Translations under genes and position numbers: made by a program
Assembly (NCBI GenBank): GCA_017514765.1
Contig: JAFWIU010000001.1
Coordinates: forward strand, 1 to 32,648
DNA: 32,648 nt
Origin: Candidatus Saccharimonadota bacterium
GTDB taxonomy: Bacteria; Patescibacteriota; Saccharimonadia; Saccharimonadales; Saccharimonadaceae
Direction of reading: 5' to 3'
Part shown: positions 7,033-14,882 of the stretch, one piece after another
Numbering within the stretch: the stretch's first letter is position 1
How the letters are laid out: the number at the start of each line of letters is the position of its first letter
The notes under the pieces: generated by a model
Told to the model about the DNA's origin: nothing
Seen by the model: only the letters and a program-made list of their open reading frames with translations
Databases searched by the model: none

Positions 7033-8076
7033 ATGGTTAGTCAGGAACGCAAGTGGTTTTCGGTGCGGTCGGTGTTGATGCTGCTCACGGTAATTCTGGT
7101 GGGGTGGGTAGTATATCAGAACTGGGCAGACATTGTAGATACTCTAAGGCATATCCGCGAAGCGAACGGGTTTGTATTGATGCTCCTCATTCCGGAACAG
7201 TTGTTCATGTACTTTGCGTGTGGACAGATATTTTTCTCATACCTTCGGCATAAGAAGAACGTGCAGAAGTTTAGCAACGGTGAAATATTGAAGATATCGA
7301 CAGAGCTTAATTTTGTGAATCATGCGATACCAGCGGGTGGGGTGGGGGGACTGGCGTTTCTGACATATCGTTTGATGCCTTATGGTGTGACGGCAGGACA
7401 GGCGTCGTTCTTGTACTTATTCCGATATGCAGTGACGACAGTAGTAAACTATGCGCAGGCGCTGGTGGCGATTGGTGTGTTGTTGGCGCTCAAGATGATT
7501 CCTCAGGAGGCGATGTGGATTATTCCGGTGTCGTTACTCATGAATATGGGCGTGTTCTTCTTCTTGTGGTTTGTGATATTCGTGGCGAGCAGTGGTAAGA
7601 GGATCGAGAAGTTTTCGAAGTGCGTATCGAAGACGGTGAATGGAGCAATGAGGATACTGACATTTGGGCATAAACGTGAAATGATTAAAGAGGCAAAGAT
7701 TAGCGATTATTTCCAAGATATTCATAAAAGTGTAGTGATAGCGAAGGAGAATAAACAGTATCTAAAACAGCCACTGATGTGGGGGTTGATTTACAGTTTG
7801 TGCGAGGTGGGGACATATTATATTGTGGCGTTGTCGCTTGGGCGATGGGAGCTACTGCCATTTATTATGATAGGGGAGGCGATTGGATCGGTATTTGATG
7901 GGATTGTGCCGTATGGGTTGTACGAACTGGGGATGGCGGGGGTGATGATTGCACTGGGGGTGGATTTCCCGACAGCAACCATCGTTACCGTGATGACGCG
8001 GGTGATTACGCTATTATTCACTATTGCTTCGGGTTCATATCCGTATTATGAAGCTATTAGAGGTAAAAATTCATGA
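7033..8076 (+). CDS. Flippase-like integral membrane protein (LPG synthase TM / YbhN family)
   Basis: 347 aa with about eight predicted hydrophobic helices. Seen: a membrane segment at residues 13-30, the NHAIPAGGVGGLAFLTYR segment typical of the UPF0104/lysylphosphatidylglycerol-synthase transmembrane family, and a C-terminal helix pair with PYGLYELGMAG. It lacks the cytoplasmic catalytic domain of full MprF, so it is more likely a lipid or lipid-linked sugar flippase-type protein than an aminoacyl-lipid synthase; the substrate is unknown. It is transcribed from its own leaderless promoter, and palindromic element C begins at its stop codon. Confidence 0.8.
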   Translation: MVSQERKWFSVRSVLMLLTVILVGWVVYQNWADIVDTLRHIREANGFVLMLLIPEQLFMYFACGQIFFSYLRHKKNVQKFSNGEILKISTELNFVNHAIPAGGVGGLAFLTYRLMPYGVTAGQASFLYLFRYAVTTVVNYAQALVAIGVLLALKMIPQEAMWIIPVSLLMNMGVFFFLWFVIFVASSGKRIEKFSKCVSKTVNGAMRILTFGHKREMIKEAKISDYFQDIHKSVVIAKENKQYLKQPLMWGLIYSLCEVGTYYIVALSLGRWELLPFIMIGEAIGSVFDGIVPYGLYELGMAGVMIALGVDFPTATIVTVMTRVITLLFTIASGSYPYYEAIRGKNS

Positions 8077-8189
8077 GTAACCGAATAGTGCCTTTCGGGG
8101 ACGGGTCGTTCGCGCCCGTCGTTACGGGGCTCACGCCCTTTTCCCTCGGTCGTAACCTGCGGACACCACTCAAGGCACTATTCGGTCAC
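8077..8189. repeat. Palindromic element C, intergenic
   Basis: A perfect 15-bp inverted repeat (ACCGAATAGTGCCTT at 8080-8094 and its complement at 8172-8186), extended to GTAACCG/GTGACCG, surrounds a GC-rich core CGCGCCCGTC-GTT-ACGGGGCTC shared with element B. It fills the space between the flippase-like gene and xseA and may terminate or attenuate transcription. Confidence 0.8.
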
Positions 8190-8202
8190 CCTGGAGTTTG
8201 TC

Positions 8203-9363
8203 ATGAATAGCTTCACACCGACAGAATTCGTGGCGGTGGTGAATCAAACGCTGGAATATGCATATTCGCCAGTACTAATTACTGGTGAGGTGGCGAGTTA
8301 TAAGGTGAATCAGGGGAAGTGGGTGTTTTTCGACCTGAAGGATGAAGAGTCGAGTGTATCGTGTTTCATGACTTTGTGGTCGCTTCGAGTGCCGTTGGAG
8401 GACGGAATGAAGGTGACGGTGAGGGCGGTGCCGAAGGTGACGAAGTGGGGGAAGTTTTCACTGACGGTAGACGCCGTGAAACCAGTGGGGGAAGGATCAC
8501 TCAAAAAAGCCTACGAAATGTTGAAGAAGAAATTGACCGCGGAAGGATTGTTCGATCTGGCGAAGAAGCGGCCGTTGCCGACGGATTTGACGAAGCTCGG
8601 GGTGATTTCGTCAACGCAGGCGGCGGGTTATGCGGATTTTATCAAGATTGTAAATGCGAGGTGGGGTGGCATGAAAATCCAGGTGGCACATACACAAGTG
8701 CAGGGGATGGATGCGCCGGACCAGATAATAAGGGCTCTACGATATTTTAATGAACGAGGTGAGGTACAGGTGATTGCGATTTTGCGTGGTGGGGGGTCGG
8801 CGGATGATTTATCGTGTTTTAATGACGAGGCATTAGTGCGGGAGATTGCGGCGAGTCGGATTCCGGTGATTACGGGGATTGGGCATGAAGTGGATGAGTC
8901 CTTGAGTGACCTTGCGGCGGATGTAAGGGCGTCGACGCCGTCAAATGCGGCGGAGATGTTGACGCATGATCGAGCGGAGGAACTAGCGAAATTAGAGCGC
9001 GCGATGAATCGAGCGAAACAGAGTTTGATGACGCGAGTAGAGCAGGCGCGGGCGGAGAATTGTCGTAAGGTGAATAACGTTTCAAAGGGTTTACTGACAA
9101 AATATGTGGAGCCGATGCTTGCGACCAATCGTGAGAAAATGGCGAAGCTACTGACTAGAGTGCGAGATGAGCTAGAAAGGAAGACCGTGTCAGTTCGGCA
9201 CAAGCAAGAAGTTTTGGAGGCTTTGAATCCGGAAAAGGTGTTAAGGCAGGGATATGCGATTCTCTCAGGCAAAATCTCGCCAGGCGAGTTTATAAAAATT
9301 ACAACTATGAAACAAGATATTAAAGCAGAAGTAAAGGAGATATATGAGCGAAACGAAGCTTAG
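8203..9363 (+). CDS. xseA: Exodeoxyribonuclease VII large subunit
   Basis: 386 aa. ExoVII degrades single-stranded DNA in both directions as a complex with XseB. Seen: an N-terminal OB fold (residues about 1-95; TGEVASYKVNQGKWVFFDLKDE), the core LGVISSTQAAGYADF, ILRGGGSADDLSCFND, and TGIGHEVDESLSDLAADVRASTPSNAAE, which is the family's catalytic signature, then a long coiled-coil region (about 255-350) used to bind XseB. It is a little shorter than the E. coli protein. The ATG at 8203 follows a GGAG. Its end overlaps xseB by 20 nt. Confidence 0.95.
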   Translation: MNSFTPTEFVAVVNQTLEYAYSPVLITGEVASYKVNQGKWVFFDLKDEESSVSCFMTLWSLRVPLEDGMKVTVRAVPKVTKWGKFSLTVDAVKPVGEGSLKKAYEMLKKKLTAEGLFDLAKKRPLPTDLTKLGVISSTQAAGYADFIKIVNARWGGMKIQVAHTQVQGMDAPDQIIRALRYFNERGEVQVIAILRGGGSADDLSCFNDEALVREIAASRIPVITGIGHEVDESLSDLAADVRASTPSNAAEMLTHDRAEELAKLERAMNRAKQSLMTRVEQARAENCRKVNNVSKGLLTKYVEPMLATNREKMAKLLTRVRDELERKTVSVRHKQEVLEALNPEKVLRQGYAILSGKISPGEFIKITTMKQDIKAEVKEIYERNEA

Positions 9364-9544
9364 TTTGAATCAGAAAATTGAAAAGTTGGATGGACAGGTG
9401 GAATGGTTCTATTCGGATGAGTTTAAATTAGAGGAGGCAACTGGTAAGTACAAAGAGGCGGTGGAACTGGCGAAGGAGATTGAAAATGATTTGAACGGGT
9501 TAAAAAATGAGATTGAGGTTTTGGCGGAAGATTTTAATAAATAA
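9344..9544 (+). CDS. xseB: Exodeoxyribonuclease VII small subunit
   Basis: 66-aa helical protein with the XseB pattern: KLSLNQKIEKLDGQVEWF, then LEEATGKYKEAVELAKEIENDL. XseB subunits stack on the XseA coiled coil. The gene begins inside xseA (AAGGAG before ATG), so the two are translationally linked, as in most bacteria. Confidence 0.9.
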   Translation: MSETKLSLNQKIEKLDGQVEWFYSDEFKLEEATGKYKEAVELAKEIENDLNGLKNEIEVLAEDFNK

Positions 9545-9558
9545 TATAAGAATTATGG

Positions 9559-9564
9559 TATAAT
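9559..9564 (+). promoter_or_regulatory. -10 box of the PsbP-like gene, leaderless
   Basis: TATAAT with exactly 6 nt to ATG 9571. Confidence 0.65.
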
Positions 9565-9570
9565 GGTGAT

Positions 9571-10377
9571 ATGGATAATCAGAATGTAGGTTTACCAAAC
9601 GTGCCGCCTGTTAGTATGGGTGGTTATAATGGAGGGGGATATAATGCGGGTGCCTATAACATGGGTGCACAGGGTATGACGCCGGAGAATCGGCCGATGA
9701 TACAGCAGGTGAATTTGTTGCCGAAGCAGAAGAAAGATTATTCGGGATTGATTAAGACGATTGTGATAATAATTGTGTCGCTGGTTGCGGCGACGTTTAT
9801 TGGTCTCTTTGTGTGGATGAAAGTAGAATATGATTATATGAACGCAAACTGGCAGAGCGAGATTGATAAAGCTGTAGCGGAGGGGAAAAACGAGCAGTTT
9901 AATCTTGATGAAGCTGAGCGCAAGGAGACTGAGAAATACCCGTACAAGATTTTTTCGGGTCCAGCGGATTATGGGCAGTTGACTTTCGAGTATCCGAAGA
10001 CTTGGAGTGTGTATGTAGCGGCTGCGGCAGAGAAAGGTGGTGATTTTAATGCTTATTTCAATCCGAATCAAGTGGATGCAGTAGGTAAGGATACGATTAA
10101 TGCTTTGAGGGTGACGATTCGGGATAAGAGTTTTGAGGATGTGACAGCGGAGTACCAGAGAGCTGTAGAGCAGAGGGATTCGAAATTGACGGTAGAGTCT
10201 GTGACGGTCAATGGCGTGCAGGCTAATCGCTATACTGGGATGATTCCTAATACGGATTTGTCGGGTATCATCGTCATTTTTAAGATTCGTGATAAGGCGG
10301 TGATTATGCAGACGGATAATATGTTATTCAAGGATGATTTTGATAAGTTATTGCAAACCGTCACCTTCAACGCTTAG
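9571..10377 (+). CDS. Membrane-anchored PsbP-like protein
   Basis: 268 aa. Residues 1-50 are Gly/Asn/Tyr/Pro-rich and probably disordered (repeated GGYNGGGYNAGAYNMG), followed by one membrane helix at about 64-86 (IVIIIVSLVAATFIGLFVW). The outer domain (about 130-268) has the features of the PsbP/Mog1-like fold: YGQLTFEYPKTWSVYV, then alternating strands ending DDFDKLLQTVTF. The N-terminus would be cytoplasmic. The function is unknown. The acidic linker (DEAERKETEKY) joins helix to domain. It is followed directly by palindromic element D. Confidence 0.65.
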   Translation: MDNQNVGLPNVPPVSMGGYNGGGYNAGAYNMGAQGMTPENRPMIQQVNLLPKQKKDYSGLIKTIVIIIVSLVAATFIGLFVWMKVEYDYMNANWQSEIDKAVAEGKNEQFNLDEAERKETEKYPYKIFSGPADYGQLTFEYPKTWSVYVAAAAEKGGDFNAYFNPNQVDAVGKDTINALRVTIRDKSFEDVTAEYQRAVEQRDSKLTVESVTVNGVQANRYTGMIPNTDLSGIIVIFKIRDKAVIMQTDNMLFKDDFDKLLQTVTFNA

Positions 10378-10484
10378 ATTTCTTGTTAAAAAGCGTTATT
10401 TTGGTGTTTTTCCTCGTTCGCTCGTCGATTAGACGCACTTCACTCGGAGAAAACACCAATCTAGCGCTTTTTAACTAAGAAATC
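10377..10484. repeat. Palindromic element D, intergenic
   Basis: Arms of about 40 bp (GATTTCTT-GTTAAAAAGCG ... GGTGTTTT on one side, GATTTCTTAGTTAAAAAGCG ... GGTGTTTT in complement on the other) with few mismatches and a 30-nt core. Part of the arm (AAAAAGCGCTAT.TCGGCGTTTTTT) recurs just downstream at 10494-10518. The whole would fold into one long hairpin and may also end transcription of the PsbP-like gene. Confidence 0.75.
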
Positions 10485-10520
10485 TGACTTCTAAAAAGCG
10501 CTATCTCGGCGTTTTTTTGG

Positions 10521-10526
10521 TATAAT
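10521..10526 (+). promoter_or_regulatory. -10 box of the histidine kinase gene
   Basis: TATAAT with 8 nt to ATG 10535, leaving a leader of about 2 nt or none. Confidence 0.6.
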
Positions 10527-10534
10527 AGAACTAT

Positions 10535-11209
10535 ATGTTGGAGGTAGATGGAGTGTTGGTGGCGGCGCACGAGCTGAAGGCGCCGCTTGCGGTATTACGA
10601 CAGCTGGCATTAGCGCTGGGCGAGATGGATATGCAGGATGAACATATTCGGACAGAGATGGTGAAGGTGTCAGAGCGGGCGATGCGGCAAGTTAATGATT
10701 TGACGAGGGTGGCGAGATTGGAGGATGGACTGTTCGAGATGGAACCAGTGGCAGTGCGAGCGGTGTGTGATGACGTGACGCAGGAACTAGAGTATTTATT
10801 TAGAGAGAATCGTCGGAGTTTGTGTGTGAAATATGCGAATCGGGCGAAATTAGTTAATGCGAATAGGGAATTATTATATAGCGTGGTGTATAATTTTCTG
10901 TTAAATGCAATGCATTATGCGGAAGGTGGGCGTGCGGAGTTAATGGTAGGTGATACGAGAGGAAAAGTGAAGATTATGATAAGGGATTATGGACCAGCTT
11001 TACCGATTGGGATTTGGCGTGAAATGAAACGGGGTTTTGTCGAGCAGCCGGTGTCGATGGCGATGCGGCCGGGCTCATCGGGGTTGGGACTATATATTGC
11101 GTCAAGATTTTCGCGTTACATGGGCGCAACGGTGGGTGCAGTGCGACATCGGGATGGCGCGAGTTTTTACGTGGAACTACCAATTTCTAAGCAGGCGAGT
11201 TTGTTTTGA
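10535..11209 (+). CDS. Minimal cytoplasmic sensor histidine kinase
   Basis: 224 aa. The phospho-acceptor H12 lies in AHELKAPL (H box) almost at the N-terminus; then an N box (NFLLNAMHYAEGG), G1 (IRDYGPALP) and G2 (GSSGLGLYIASRF), so DHp and HATPase domains are complete. There is no membrane helix and no PAS, HAMP or other input domain before the H box, and the promoter sits too close for an upstream extension. The signal must come from a partner protein or the DHp domain itself. The stop codon overlaps the response regulator start (TGATG), so the two are a cognate pair. Confidence 0.88.
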   Translation: MLEVDGVLVAAHELKAPLAVLRQLALALGEMDMQDEHIRTEMVKVSERAMRQVNDLTRVARLEDGLFEMEPVAVRAVCDDVTQELEYLFRENRRSLCVKYANRAKLVNANRELLYSVVYNFLLNAMHYAEGGRAELMVGDTRGKVKIMIRDYGPALPIGIWREMKRGFVEQPVSMAMRPGSSGLGLYIASRFSRYMGATVGAVRHRDGASFYVELPISKQASLF

Positions 11210-11559
11210 TGATTTATGTAGTAGATGATGATGCGATAATGGCGAGATGTATTGCGAGAGCGTGTGGCGAACATGAGGTGAGGACGTTTAGCAATGCGGT
11301 GGAGGTGATGGAAGCAATTAGTGAGGGTGAATTGCCGGAGTTGATTTTCCTGGATGTATTATTAGTGGGCCCAGATGGATTTACGCTGTTAAATGAGATG
11401 GTCTCATATGAAGATACGGCACGAATACCAGTGGTGTTGGTGACCTCGCTAGCGATGGGCGAGCGGGATTTGTCGGAATATGGGGTGGTGGGGGTTTTGG
11501 AAAAAGAGACGATGAGGCCGGAGGAGGTGAGGCGATATGTTGACGAATTTGCAAAATAA
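11209..11559 (+). CDS. Single-domain response regulator
   Basis: 116-aa receiver domain without an output domain. Seen: acidic D6-D8, the phosphorylation site D49 (IFLDVLL), a Thr/Ser in VLVTS and the conserved Lys in LEKE. It probably relays phosphate or acts by protein contact, like CheY-type regulators. I use the ATG at 11209, which overlaps the kinase stop codon; an in-frame TTG at 11206 is less likely. Its last 23 nt overlap recO. Confidence 0.88.
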   Translation: MIYVVDDDAIMARCIARACGEHEVRTFSNAVEVMEAISEGELPELIFLDVLLVGPDGFTLLNEMVSYEDTARIPVVLVTSLAMGERDLSEYGVVGVLEKETMRPEEVRRYVDEFAK

Positions 11560-12232
11560 GGATTTAAAAACTGAAGGGTTTGTGCTAAGGCGAACTAACT
11601 ATGGTGAGGCGGATCGGATTTTAAATATTATTACGCCAGTTGGGAAAATATCGGCGATGGCGCGGGGAGTGAGAAAGGAAAAGTCGAAATTAGCGGGTGG
11701 GGTGGAAATGCTGACGCGTTCCAATTATGTGATTCATTTTGGTAAGAGTGAAATAGGAGTAGTAACGAGTGTGAAAATGGTGCGATATTTTGGTGAATTA
11801 TTAAAAGATTACGATACGATGGAACTGGTGGGGATGATTTTGAAAAAGATTAATTGGGCGGCGGATAGTGTGGATAACGCGGAATATTTTAGCATTGTGG
11901 AGCAATGTTTGGAAGCGTTGGAAGCGAAAGCGAAACATGAGTTAGTGGAGGCCTGGTTTGTCTTGAACTTGCGCCGGGCGATGGGCGAGCAGATGAATTT
12001 GTATCGCGATGCAGAGGGCGCTAAGTTGTCGGCGGAAGAGTACTATGCATGGGATGGGACGGAACGGGCTTTAAGAGTACATAAAACTGGTGAATATGGC
12101 GTGAACGAAATCAAACTAATGAGATTAATGCTGGCGATGAACCTCGGAGCGATACAGAGGGTGAAGGTGGATGAGGCGACTATGCGAAAGGTGTGCGGAC
12201 TTTGCAAAATAAGCAATGCAAATATGTTATAA
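11537..12232 (+). CDS. recO: DNA repair protein RecO
   Basis: 231 aa. RecO binds single-stranded DNA and with RecR loads RecA at gaps. Seen: an N-terminal OB fold with TEGFVLRRTNYGEADRILNIITP, GKISAMARGVRKEKSKLAGG and LTRSNYVIHFG, and a helical C-terminal half that ends CGLCKIS, a reduced form of the zinc module of longer RecO proteins. AGGAGG precedes the ATG inside the response regulator gene. Its last codons contain the -10 box of glyS. Confidence 0.88.
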   Translation: MLTNLQNKDLKTEGFVLRRTNYGEADRILNIITPVGKISAMARGVRKEKSKLAGGVEMLTRSNYVIHFGKSEIGVVTSVKMVRYFGELLKDYDTMELVGMILKKINWAADSVDNAEYFSIVEQCLEALEAKAKHELVEAWFVLNLRRAMGEQMNLYRDAEGAKLSAEEYYAWDGTERALRVHKTGEYGVNEIKLMRLMLAMNLGAIQRVKVDEATMRKVCGLCKISNANML

Positions 12233-12233
12233 T
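12228..12233 (+). promoter_or_regulatory. -10 box of glyS, leaderless, inside the recO end
   Basis: ATGTTATAATG overlaps the recO stop codon, with 7 nt to ATG 12241. It excludes the longer glyS frames that start at or before 12232. Confidence 0.65.
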
Positions 12234-12240
12234 GATTGAT

Positions 12241-13584
12241 ATGAGTAGATTAGAGGATATAGTAAGTTTATGTAAACGACGGGGATTTGTGTTTCCGGGT
12301 AGTGATGTATATGGCGGATTCGCTGGGACGTGGGACTTTGGTCCGCTGGGAGTGCAGCTAAAGAAGAAGATTATGGATGCTTGGTGGAAGTTTTTCGTGG
12401 AAGAGCGGGATGATATGTATGGGGTGGATGCAGCGATTCTGATGAATCCACGAACTTGGGAAGCTTCGGGTCATACGGCGACTTTTGCGGATCCGTTGGT
12501 GGAGTGCAAAGAGTGTAAATCGCGTTTTCGGGCAGATAAGATAGCGGAAGGGATTTCTGAATCAGTAACGACAGAGGAGTTCTTGGCAACACATACGAAA
12601 TGTCCAGTGTGCGGAAAGGAAAACTGGGGACCGATTCGGAAGTTTAACATGATGTTTGCGACACACGTGGGAGCGGTGTTGCCGGATGATGACCAAGAGT
12701 TAGCTGACAAGAATTTGGCGTATTTACGTCCGGAGACGGCACAGGGGATTTTCACGAATTATAAGAACGTGGTGGATACGTTTTATCCAGATTTGCCATT
12801 TGGGTTGGCACAGCAAGGGAAGGCTTTTCGGAATGAGATTAGTCCGCGCGATTTTATTCTGCGAGATCGGGAATGTAGCCAGATGGAAATTGAATATTTC
12901 GTGCGACCCGATGCTTGGGAGGCAGAGTTCGAGAAGATGCGTGGCTTGCAACATGAGTTCTTGGAAGGAGTGATAGGATTAAAGGCTGAATCTGTGCATG
13001 AATATGAAGTGCCGGAAGGCGACAGAGCGCATTATTCGAAGCGGACGATTGATTATATGTTCGATTATCCGAATGGCGAAGAGGAGCTGATGGGTTTGGC
13101 GTATCGGACGAATTTCGATTTACAGAATATTATGAGAGAATCGGGTAAATCGATGGAATATCGCGATAAAAACACAGGTGAAGTGTTTGTACCACATGTG
13201 ATTGAGCCGTCGATTGGAGTGGAAAGGCTATTCTTGGCGGTGATTGCTTCTGCATATACGGAAGACGAAGTGGGTGGGAGCAAACGTGTAGTGTTGAAGT
13301 TGCCTGAGAGTTTGGCACCGTATCGATATTGCGTGTCGCCACTTTTGAAGAATAAACCGGAATTGGTGGCTAAAGCGCGAGAGGTGTATGATTTGATGCG
13401 GATTAAATATGGTAATGTGACTTGGGATGATTCGGGTAATATCGGTAAAAGGTATCGCAAGCAGGATGAGATTGGTACACCTAAATGTGTGGTAGTGGAT
13501 TTTGATTCATTGGAAGATGATACAGTAACGGTGCGTGATAGGGATACGACTGAGCAGGTGCGGGTGAAGACTGCTGATCTGTGA
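12241..13584 (+). CDS. glyS: Glycyl-tRNA synthetase (alpha2, single-chain type)
   Basis: 447 aa, class II synthetase of the eukaryote/archaea/Actinobacteria-like dimeric type rather than the alpha/beta GlyQ-GlyS type. Seen: GFVFPGSDVYGGFAGTWDFGPLG, NPRTWEASGHTATFADPLVEC, a CxxC pair set (CKEC, CPVC), motif 2 (FRNEISPRDFILRDRECSQMEIEYF), and motif 3 (IEPSIGVERLFLAV). The C-terminal anticodon-binding domain begins about residue 350. The start at ATG 12241 fits the leaderless promoter; upstream in-frame Met codons overlap the -10 box. Confidence 0.95.
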   Translation: MSRLEDIVSLCKRRGFVFPGSDVYGGFAGTWDFGPLGVQLKKKIMDAWWKFFVEERDDMYGVDAAILMNPRTWEASGHTATFADPLVECKECKSRFRADKIAEGISESVTTEEFLATHTKCPVCGKENWGPIRKFNMMFATHVGAVLPDDDQELADKNLAYLRPETAQGIFTNYKNVVDTFYPDLPFGLAQQGKAFRNEISPRDFILRDRECSQMEIEYFVRPDAWEAEFEKMRGLQHEFLEGVIGLKAESVHEYEVPEGDRAHYSKRTIDYMFDYPNGEEELMGLAYRTNFDLQNIMRESGKSMEYRDKNTGEVFVPHVIEPSIGVERLFLAVIASAYTEDEVGGSKRVVLKLPESLAPYRYCVSPLLKNKPELVAKAREVYDLMRIKYGNVTWDDSGNIGKRYRKQDEIGTPKCVVVDFDSLEDDTVTVRDRDTTEQVRVKTADL

Positions 13585-13676
13585 TAGGTGATTGATTGGG
13601 TTTATCGGGTTTGTTGGTTTTATTGAGTTTATGGAGTTTTGGCATGTGGGTTTGTGGTTGGCTGGTCAAAGTATGT

Positions 13677-13682
13677 TATAAT
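13677..13682 (+). promoter_or_regulatory. -10 box of the acidic-tail membrane protein gene
   Basis: TATAAT with a leader of about 26 nt that holds AGGAGA before ATG 13715. The 90 bases upstream (13586-13676) are almost only G and T on this strand; I see no gene in them. Confidence 0.6.
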
Positions 13683-13714
13683 TAGCGTAAGCTTTAATAA
13701 AGATAGGAGAAAAT

Positions 13715-14320
13715 ATGGTCAAAAGCACGAGTCGTAAAACTAACAAAAATGATAAGTTGATGTTTTGGGTATTTGCAGTGCTGATTTTGTTGATCGTGAT
13801 AGCAGTAACGGTGGTGATTGTGCTAGCTAACAGACCGGATCCAAATACGAGTGAGAAGTTTTTTGAGACCAATGACTCGCAATATGTGATTGAAGCTAAG
13901 CCACAGAAAGTGGACGATGAGATTTTGGGTGATAATGCTCCGATTAATTCTTTCAATGTGTATTATCGTAATGGTGATACGATTACTGGATATAATCTTT
14001 ATTATGAATTTGCAAATGAAGAAGCAGCAAAAAATGCCTTGAGTTATTATCAAGGATTGAAAGGTGAAGAAATTAACTCGGTCGAGCTTGATGGAAAGTA
14101 TATTGTTCTTTCAGCTAATAAGTCACAGTATGAAGGTATGACTTATGAGTTCATTAAGCAATGGACCGAGTTGTTTAAAGAGGCAGATGAAGATGCTAGT
14201 AGTACGGAAGAAAAGACTGATACGGTGGATGCAGGAACTGGTGACGCGAGTGAAGAGGCTAGCGCGGCTAGTACTGATAACGCTGACGGTGCTGTCGAGG
14301 GTGAAGCTAGTAGTAACTAA
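13715..14320 (+). CDS. Membrane-anchored protein with acidic tail, unknown function
   Basis: 201 aa, not recognised. Residues 1-14 are basic, 15-40 form one membrane helix (FWVFAVLILLIVIAVTVVIVL), and about 45-155 a small alpha/beta domain with ANEEAAKNALSYYQG. Residues 157-201 are Asp/Glu/Ala/Ser/Thr-rich and probably disordered. Such a basic-helix-domain layout is a single-pass protein with the domain outside. Its stop codon (TAA) overlaps the stop codon of ppa on the other strand (TAG) by two bases, so there is no intergenic terminator between the convergent genes. Confidence 0.6.
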   Translation: MVKSTSRKTNKNDKLMFWVFAVLILLIVIAVTVVIVLANRPDPNTSEKFFETNDSQYVIEAKPQKVDDEILGDNAPINSFNVYYRNGDTITGYNLYYEFANEEAAKNALSYYQGLKGEEINSVELDGKYIVLSANKSQYEGMTYEFIKQWTELFKEADEDASSTEEKTDTVDAGTGDASEEASAASTDNADGAVEGEASSN

Positions 14321-14847
14321 GCTTTCTTGTAACGCTCGATGGCTTTCTTGATGATTTCCTTGGCGGAATCAATGCCTTCGAAGGCTTTGACTGTGGTGCT
14401 GCCTGGTTTCTTGAGATCTTTGTAATGATTGAAATGGTACTCGATTTGCTTCAAGGTCTGAGCGGGTAAATCTTCGAGAGTGTTGTAAGCATCGCCATTA
14501 TTGCGGTCGTCGGCTGGTACGCAGATGATTTTGTCGTCAACTTCATCGCTATCAATGAATTTCATGACGCCGAGGATTTTGGCTTTCATCCAGATGCCGG
14601 TAGTGAGAGGCTGGTCGGTAATCATTAAGACGTCTAGTTCGTCGCCATCTTCGTCGAGCGTCTGGGGGATGAAACCGTAATTGCAGGGTTTGGCAAATGC
14701 CATTGGTTCAACGCGGTCAAGCATGAAACAAGCATGCTTGCGATCCCATTCGATTTTGTGGTTGGAACCGGTGGGGATTTCGATAACAACGTTGAGCCCG
14801 CCGTTTTCATAATCACCAGGTGTTAATACTTTGTTAAAATCTGCCAT
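14317..14847 (-). CDS. ppa: Inorganic pyrophosphatase (family I)
   Basis: 176-aa soluble pyrophosphatase that hydrolyses pyrophosphate from biosynthetic reactions. Seen: EIPTGSNHKIEWDRK, NYGFIP, and the metal-binding signature DGDELDVL with D67, D69 and D72. Its length is normal for bacterial family I. It has a Shine-Dalgarno (AAGGAG) and shares a short divergent promoter region with the ABC transporter gene; a TACAAT box lies at 14863-14868 on this strand. Confidence 0.95.
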   Translation of the reverse strand: MADFNKVLTPGDYENGGLNVVIEIPTGSNHKIEWDRKHACFMLDRVEPMAFAKPCNYGFIPQTLDEDGDELDVLMITDQPLTTGIWMKAKILGVMKFIDSDEVDDKIICVPADDRNNGDAYNTLEDLPAQTLKQIEYHFNHYKDLKKPGSTTVKAFEGIDSAKEIIKKAIERYKKA

Positions 14848-14869
14848 TGATACTCCTTTATTATTGTAC

Positions 14870-14875
14870 TATAAT
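14870..14875 (+). promoter_or_regulatory. -10 box of the ABC transporter gene, leaderless
   Basis: TATAAT with 7 nt to ATG 14883. It lies only 22 nt from the ppa start codon on the other strand, so the two promoters overlap back to back. Confidence 0.65.
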
Positions 14876-14882
14876 ACAATAT

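Noticed and set aside
12193-12240. Longer glyS start at 12193
   Set aside because: It would overlap the recO end and the -10 box; family N-terminus fits MSRLEDIV from 12241.
13586-13676. G/T-rich stretch as a G-quadruplex element
   Set aside because: Runs of three G are few and widely spaced; nothing beyond strand bias supports a structure.
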